Assembly (NCBI GenBank): GCA_030630165.1
Contig: DAOVNN010000115.1
Coordinates: 1-8,489 of the forward strand
Origin: Candidatus Krumholzibacteriota bacterium
GTDB taxonomy: Bacteria > Krumholzibacteriota > Krumholzibacteriia > Krumholzibacteriales > Krumholzibacteriaceae
Direction of reading: 5' to 3'
Length of the DNA stretch: 8,489 bases
Shown here one piece after another: positions 5,110-8,489 of this stretch. How positions within the stretch are numbered: position 1 is the first letter of the stretch; the number at the start of each line of letters is the position of its first letter. The notes below the pieces were generated by a model. That model was not told the origin of the DNA, did no database searches, and was given only the letters and a program-made list of their open reading frames with translations. The position numbers were made by a program, and so were the translations under genes.

Positions 5110-6411
5110 TTGACACGGATCACCCTGACAGGCGACCAGTACATCCTCTTTCTTCTCTTCCTGAGGCTCGGTATCATGGCGAGTATCGCCGGGGTGCTTG
5201 TGACCTCGAACTACTTCAAGAGACTGATATTCACACAGACGAGGACCCGCAGGGAGGATTGGTGGTTCGCCCTGATATTCGGGGCCCTGATCACCGCGGG
5301 AACGGCTGTACGCCTTATGGTCGGTTACGAGGGGGTCGATATCTCGATGCCGGGGGTCTTCCTCATAGGTCTCCTCTGCGGGACGGGGCCGGGGGCGATG
5401 GCGGCACTGCTCGTCTCCGTTCCGGCCGTTCTGGCCGGGGAATGGCTTACGCCCGTCTACCTCCTCGCCTGCTCCGGCCTGGGAGGCGCGATCGGGCTGA
5501 AACCCGAGAGGCGCGAGGAGATATGGGGATTTACCCCGTTTTTCTACAGGGGACTCTCGCGCTCGTGGAAGATCTTCAAGGGGGAGAAGCGATTCGACGC
5601 GATCGCGATGGTCTTCTTCGCCGTGCTTGCCCTCGATGTCTCGAGGACAGTCATCGCGGGATACGTGGGGAAACGGATACTCTTCGCCTTCACACCGGAT
5701 CATTACTGGATGAACCTGCTCGTATGGTTTTCCACCCTCGCGTGCGTCGGCATCCCGCTCAAGATATGGAACAACACACGTGTCGAGATGCTCCTCGAGG
5801 AGCAGAGGGCCGCGGCGGTCCAGGCGAAGTTCGACGCGCTGAGACGGCAGATCAATCCCCATTTCTTCTTCAATACGCTCAATGCAGCCACGTCCTGCAT
5901 CTGGTCCGAGCCGGACAAGACAAGATGGATCCTCGTCAAACTCGCCGGGATCCTGCGCAAGCTTCTCCACGGCACGGAGGATTTCGTGCCGCTGAGCAGC
6001 GAACTCGACTTCATCGACGATTACCTCAGTCTCGAGCAGGCAAGGTTCGGCCCGGAGAGGATCAGGGTCGAAAAGGAGATAGACCCGAGGGCGCTCGATG
6101 TCCCCGTTCCGTCAATGCTCCTGCAGCCGCTGGTCGAGAATGCCGTCAGGCACGGAATATCCAGCCGTGTCGACGGCGGCACGATCCACGTCGAGGCGGA
6201 GAGTGACGGGGAGAAGCTGCTGATAGTGGTGAGGGATGACGGCGAAGGGTTCGCCGGCGAAGTCGGCCAGGGGATCGGACTGAAGAACGTACGGGAGAGG
6301 CTGTCGGTGGCCTACGGGAAGCAGCAGTCGTTGACGATCGAGTCGGTCCCCGGTGAGGGCACTGAGATTCGGATAGAGCTTCCCGTCGAAAGGGGGAGCT
6401 ATGTCGAATGA
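5110..6411 (+). CDS. LytS-type membrane sensor histidine kinase
   Basis: This 433-residue kinase is probably the sensor partner of the LytTR regulator downstream. The first 220 residues are mostly hydrophobic, with likely membrane segments near 10-32, 50-70, 79-110, 113-130, 164-184 and 199-217. They resemble the 5TM Lyt receptor domain and suggest a stimulus sensed in or at the membrane. A charged helical linker (about 219-247) leads to the His-kinase domain, with the phosphoacceptor H251 in QINPHFFFN. The HATPase domain shows the N box around N344 (QPLVENAVRHGI), the G1 box DDGEGF near 376-381 and the G2 box GIGL at 388-391. All catalytic motifs look intact. The start is TTG, chosen for its ribosome binding site. 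The gene has its own promoter and overlaps the regulator gene by 11 nt. The signal is unknown. Confidence 0.93.
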   Translation: MTRITLTGDQYILFLLFLRLGIMASIAGVLVTSNYFKRLIFTQTRTRREDWWFALIFGALITAGTAVRLMVGYEGVDISMPGVFLIGLLCGTGPGAMAALLVSVPAVLAGEWLTPVYLLACSGLGGAIGLKPERREEIWGFTPFFYRGLSRSWKIFKGEKRFDAIAMVFFAVLALDVSRTVIAGYVGKRILFAFTPDHYWMNLLVWFSTLACVGIPLKIWNNTRVEMLLEEQRAAAVQAKFDALRRQINPHFFFNTLNAATSCIWSEPDKTRWILVKLAGILRKLLHGTEDFVPLSSELDFIDDYLSLEQARFGPERIRVEKEIDPRALDVPVPSMLLQPLVENAVRHGISSRVDGGTIHVEAESDGEKLLIVVRDDGEGFAGEVGQGIGLKNVRERLSVAYGKQQSLTIESVPGEGTEIRIELPVERGSYVE

Positions 6412-7165
6412 GGCATTGAAGGTACTTATTGTCGACGATGAGAGGCCGGCGCGGAGGGACCTGACGAGAATACTCGGCAAGATCGAGGGGTTCGAGAAGG
6501 CCGGTGAGGCGGCAAACGGCATCAAGGCGGTCGAGATGATCCAGGGCGGTAAGCCCGATATCGTTCTGCTCGACATCCAGATGCCCGGCCTCGACGGATT
6601 CCAGGTCCTCGGCAGGCTGGGCGAGACCGGCGATATCCCGCCGGTGATATTTGTCACTGCCTACGACCAGTATGCTATCCGCGCATTCGACGTCCACGCG
6701 GTCGACTACATTCTCAAGCCTGTCGACGAGGACAGGCTCCGCGAGGCGCTCGGCAGGGCCGCTGAGAGGGTGCGGGGAACTGTTCCGCGCCAGGATCTCG
6801 ACGAGCTGCTGCGAAGCGTCGGCGCTCTCGCTCAGAGGGTGCCTGTCAGGCGGGGAAGCAGCGTCGTCATGGTCGATGTGCAGGAGATACTCTATGCAGG
6901 CGTCTCCGATGGAGAAGTATCGATCGTTACCGGCGATCTTGAGGGAACCTCCGCGCGCCGCTCGCTCGATGAGCTGCAGTCCGAGCTGCCCGCCGGGATG
7001 TTCATGCGGGTCCACAGGGCCTACCTCGCCAACGTATACAGGATCCGCGAGATAATCCCCTGGGAAAACAACTCGTTCAGGATAAGGATGGGCAGCGACG
7101 ACGGGCCGGTCATACCTGTCAGCCGGGCTAACGCCCGTGAATTGAAGAGGCGCCTCCACCTGTAG
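6401..7165 (+). CDS. LytTR family response regulator
   Basis: This 254-residue regulator joins a receiver domain (about 6-122) to a C-terminal LytTR DNA-binding domain (about 146-252). Receiver residues are intact: acidic pair D12/D13, phosphoacceptor D58 in LLDIQMPG, T86 and K106 in the KP motif. The LytTR part shows VPVRRGSSVVMVDVQEI, the RVHRAYLAN segment that is highly typical of the family, and a final PVSRANARELKRRL. Once phosphorylated by the upstream kinase it should bind DNA direct repeats and change transcription. The ATG at 6401 has a GGGGGAG ribosome binding site and overlaps the kinase gene. No typical target such as lrgAB is adjacent, so the regulated genes are unknown. The stop codon lies 2 nt from that of the convergent methyltransferase gene. 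Confidence 0.95.
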   Translation: MSNEALKVLIVDDERPARRDLTRILGKIEGFEKAGEAANGIKAVEMIQGGKPDIVLLDIQMPGLDGFQVLGRLGETGDIPPVIFVTAYDQYAIRAFDVHAVDYILKPVDEDRLREALGRAAERVRGTVPRQDLDELLRSVGALAQRVPVRRGSSVVMVDVQEILYAGVSDGEVSIVTGDLEGTSARRSLDELQSELPAGMFMRVHRAYLANVYRIREIIPWENNSFRIRMGSDDGPVIPVSRANARELKRRLHL

Positions 7166-7167
7166 AT

Positions 7168-7833
7168 TCATGCCAGGGTTGAGATCTTGTATTCCCGTTT
7201 TTCGAACAGGAAGCCGATAAATCCCGCCTCGGGAATGATCCCGGCCTCAACACGGGACTCGATATCAGCAGGGCCGCCAGGTTCCCATAAGAGGGTGCTC
7301 GCCGCTGCCATGAGGGAGAAGCCAGTGCCTTCTGTCAGCGCGACCATCCCGGATGACGACAGGAATGTAGCCAGGGAATATACCGGATGCCCTTCCGCCC
7401 TCTTCCTTTCGTATGCTCTGCCCCAGGGACTGTCGGCAGGGATGATTCCGACGAGAAGCATTCCCTCAGGTCGCAGGGCCCGGTAACATTCCCTCACCGT
7501 CAGCCCGGGATCGTCAACAAAACAGAGCGCAAGCGCCAGGAGCACTCCGTCGAGAGAACCGTCAGGGAAGGGGAGGTCCTCCGCGTATCCCGCGTATGTC
7601 CTGACGCCCCGGCCGGCGGCAAGCTCGAGCATCCGGGGAGACGGATCGACTCCCTCGGCAATACCAAGCATGGAGGCGAAGCGGCCGGTCCCGACACCCA
7701 CCTCCAGCCATCTGCCCCGGCGATGTTCGCAGAGTGAGCGAAGACAGGCCAGCTCGGCGTTGAAAATGGTCCGCCCCTCGGCAGTGTCGTACCACCGGTC
7801 GTAGGTTTCAGCGATCGGATCAAATCCCCGCAT
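7168..7833 (-). CDS. Class I SAM-dependent methyltransferase
   Basis: This 221-residue protein has the Rossmann-type fold of small methyltransferases (Methyltransf_11-like). Motif I is EVGVGTGRF (about 44-52), the acidic ribose-binding position is in GVDPSPRM (61-68), and AEDLPFPDGSLDGV (about 82-95) with the following LALALCFVDDP gives motifs II and III. RALRPEGMLLVG is the post-motif strand. The N-terminal FDPIAETYDRWYDT is common in this group and part of the cap over the active site. The substrate cannot be read from the sequence; small molecules, lipids or arsenic are all possible. The ATG at 7833 overlaps the upstream stop codon as TGATG. A TTG at 7836 is an alternative start behind the same GGGAG. 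It is probably translated together with the radical SAM gene. Confidence 0.88.
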   Translation of the reverse strand: MRGFDPIAETYDRWYDTAEGRTIFNAELACLRSLCEHRRGRWLEVGVGTGRFASMLGIAEGVDPSPRMLELAAGRGVRTYAGYAEDLPFPDGSLDGVLLALALCFVDDPGLTVRECYRALRPEGMLLVGIIPADSPWGRAYERKRAEGHPVYSLATFLSSSGMVALTEGTGFSLMAAASTLLWEPGGPADIESRVEAGIIPEAGFIGFLFEKREYKISTLA

Positions 7834-8489
7834 CAATCGAGTCTCCCTGATGGTCTCCGCAGGTAATACCTGCTGTTTTCATACTGCACGCGGAGCATCC
7901 TGCCTTCACGTACGAGCTGCTCCACGACGTCCCAGTCCGCGCCCGCTTTTTCCAGCAACTCTCCCACCGCTTCCTCGCGCATCGGGTGCACCGCCGTGAT
8001 ACCGAGAAGATTCTCAGCCGGGTCGCCGGCGGATGCAAAGTCATTGCCCTCGTATCCGATGAGGTATTCGGCGCCGGCGATCTGAGTCTCGATCATCTTG
8101 TAATAACGCAACAGAGCCTCGGCGTCCGGCGGCTTCACCTGATCTTTTGCCGGCGGTCTCGTCGGCACTGCCACGTAGGCTCTGTCTGGCCGGAGCTCGG
8201 CAAGGAATTCAGCTGTCTTTGACGCGTGCCGACTGGTGTCATTCACGCCGGCTACGAGCATCGTCTCGGTCACGAGGGTCCCGGCGAACGTCCTCCTGAA
8301 TTCGATCATGCCGTGCAGGATATTGTTCAGGTCCAGAGCCCTGTGCGGGTGATTGATCCGGCGCCATGTCTGCTCGTCCACGGCATCGACTTTGAGCGAT
8401 ACCCAGTCCGCGGCCGCCAGCTCCTCCCTTACATCCTGAAGCCCTATCAGGGGACCGTTGGTGATTACGGCAATGTGGATGCCGAGGTC
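7833..8489 (-). CDS. Radical SAM protein, C-terminal part (cut by window end)
   Basis: The reading frame is open to the window edge, and 218 C-terminal residues are visible. They start inside a radical SAM barrel: IAVITNGPL, then WVSLKVDA, then a WRRINHPH segment and TETMLVAGVND. These beta-alpha units match the C-terminal half of the MoaA/TYW1-like barrel (COG0731 type). VAVPTRPPAKDQVKPP and YLIGYEGNDFAS follow. The last 65 residues (TAVHPMREEAVGELL onward) look like a winged-helix module ending in a short hairpin, a layout I recall from an uncharacterised radical SAM family in archaea and anaerobic bacteria. The Cys triad for the 4Fe-4S cluster must lie beyond the window. The GTG at 8381 sits within the barrel and is not the true start. 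The function is unknown; the next gene is a methyltransferase. Confidence 0.85.
   Translation of the reverse strand, partial: DLGIHIAVITNGPLIGLQDVREELAAADWVSLKVDAVDEQTWRRINHPHRALDLNNILHGMIEFRRTFAGTLVTETMLVAGVNDTSRHASKTAEFLAELRPDRAYVAVPTRPPAKDQVKPPDAEALLRYYKMIETQIAGAEYLIGYEGNDFASAGDPAENLLGITAVHPMREEAVGELLEKAGADWDVVEQLVREGRMLRVQYENSRYYLRRPSGRLD

Noticed and set aside
5050..5970. Minus-strand open frame (306 codons) opposite the sensor kinase gene
   Set aside because: It is antisense to a well-supported kinase gene; its composition (many Arg, Glu, Asp, Pro) is that of a reverse frame, with no family match.
6146..7171. Minus-strand open frame (341 codons) opposite the kinase end and the regulator gene
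   Set aside because: It covers two overlapping genes with intact catalytic motifs on the other strand and shows no domain of its own.

Overview
The window is ordinary bacterial chromosome with seven complete genes and two genes cut by the window edges. It holds no rRNA or tRNA gene, CRISPR array or insertion sequence that I can see. The organism is probably a didermic, fairly GC-rich bacterium. DUF4416, this FeoB type (GKSV in the P-loop) and the radical SAM family are ones I associate with Deltaproteobacteria-like or uncultured phylum-level lineages. The lineage cannot be fixed from this sequence. TTG start codons behind good Shine-Dalgarno sequences recur here (feoA, the transketolase, the NAT gene, the sensor kinase).

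Region 1 (1-1120, minus strand) is an iron operon in the order fur, feoA, feoB. feoA and feoB overlap by ATGA. Upstream of fur lie a strong sigma70-type promoter, a Fur-box-like dyad at the probable transcription start and a short leader ORF in frame with fur. This suggests an autoregulated Fur repressor controlling ferrous iron uptake. The region is visibly richer in A+T than the rest.

Region 2 (1085-3617, minus strand) is a single gene with its own promoter, perfect ribosome binding site and Rho-independent terminator. It encodes a divergent 783-residue transketolase-family enzyme. An 8-bp inverted repeat at its start of transcription is a candidate operator.

Region 3 (3655-5049, plus strand) is a two-gene unit, divergent from the transketolase: an arylamine N-acetyltransferase-like protein overlapping a DUF4416 protein.

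Region 4 (5054-7165, plus strand) is a two-component system with its own promoter: a LytS-type membrane histidine kinase and a LytTR response regulator, overlapping by 11 nt. The response regulator stop codon faces that of the next unit with only 2 nt between them.

Region 5 (7168-8489, minus strand) is a radical SAM protein (cut by the window end) followed by a small class I SAM methyltransferase, with stop and start overlapping.

I found no convincing new multi-gene system. The points most worth checking are the active-site substitutions in the transketolase, the in-frame leader ORF before fur, and the operator-like dyad at the transketolase promoter.
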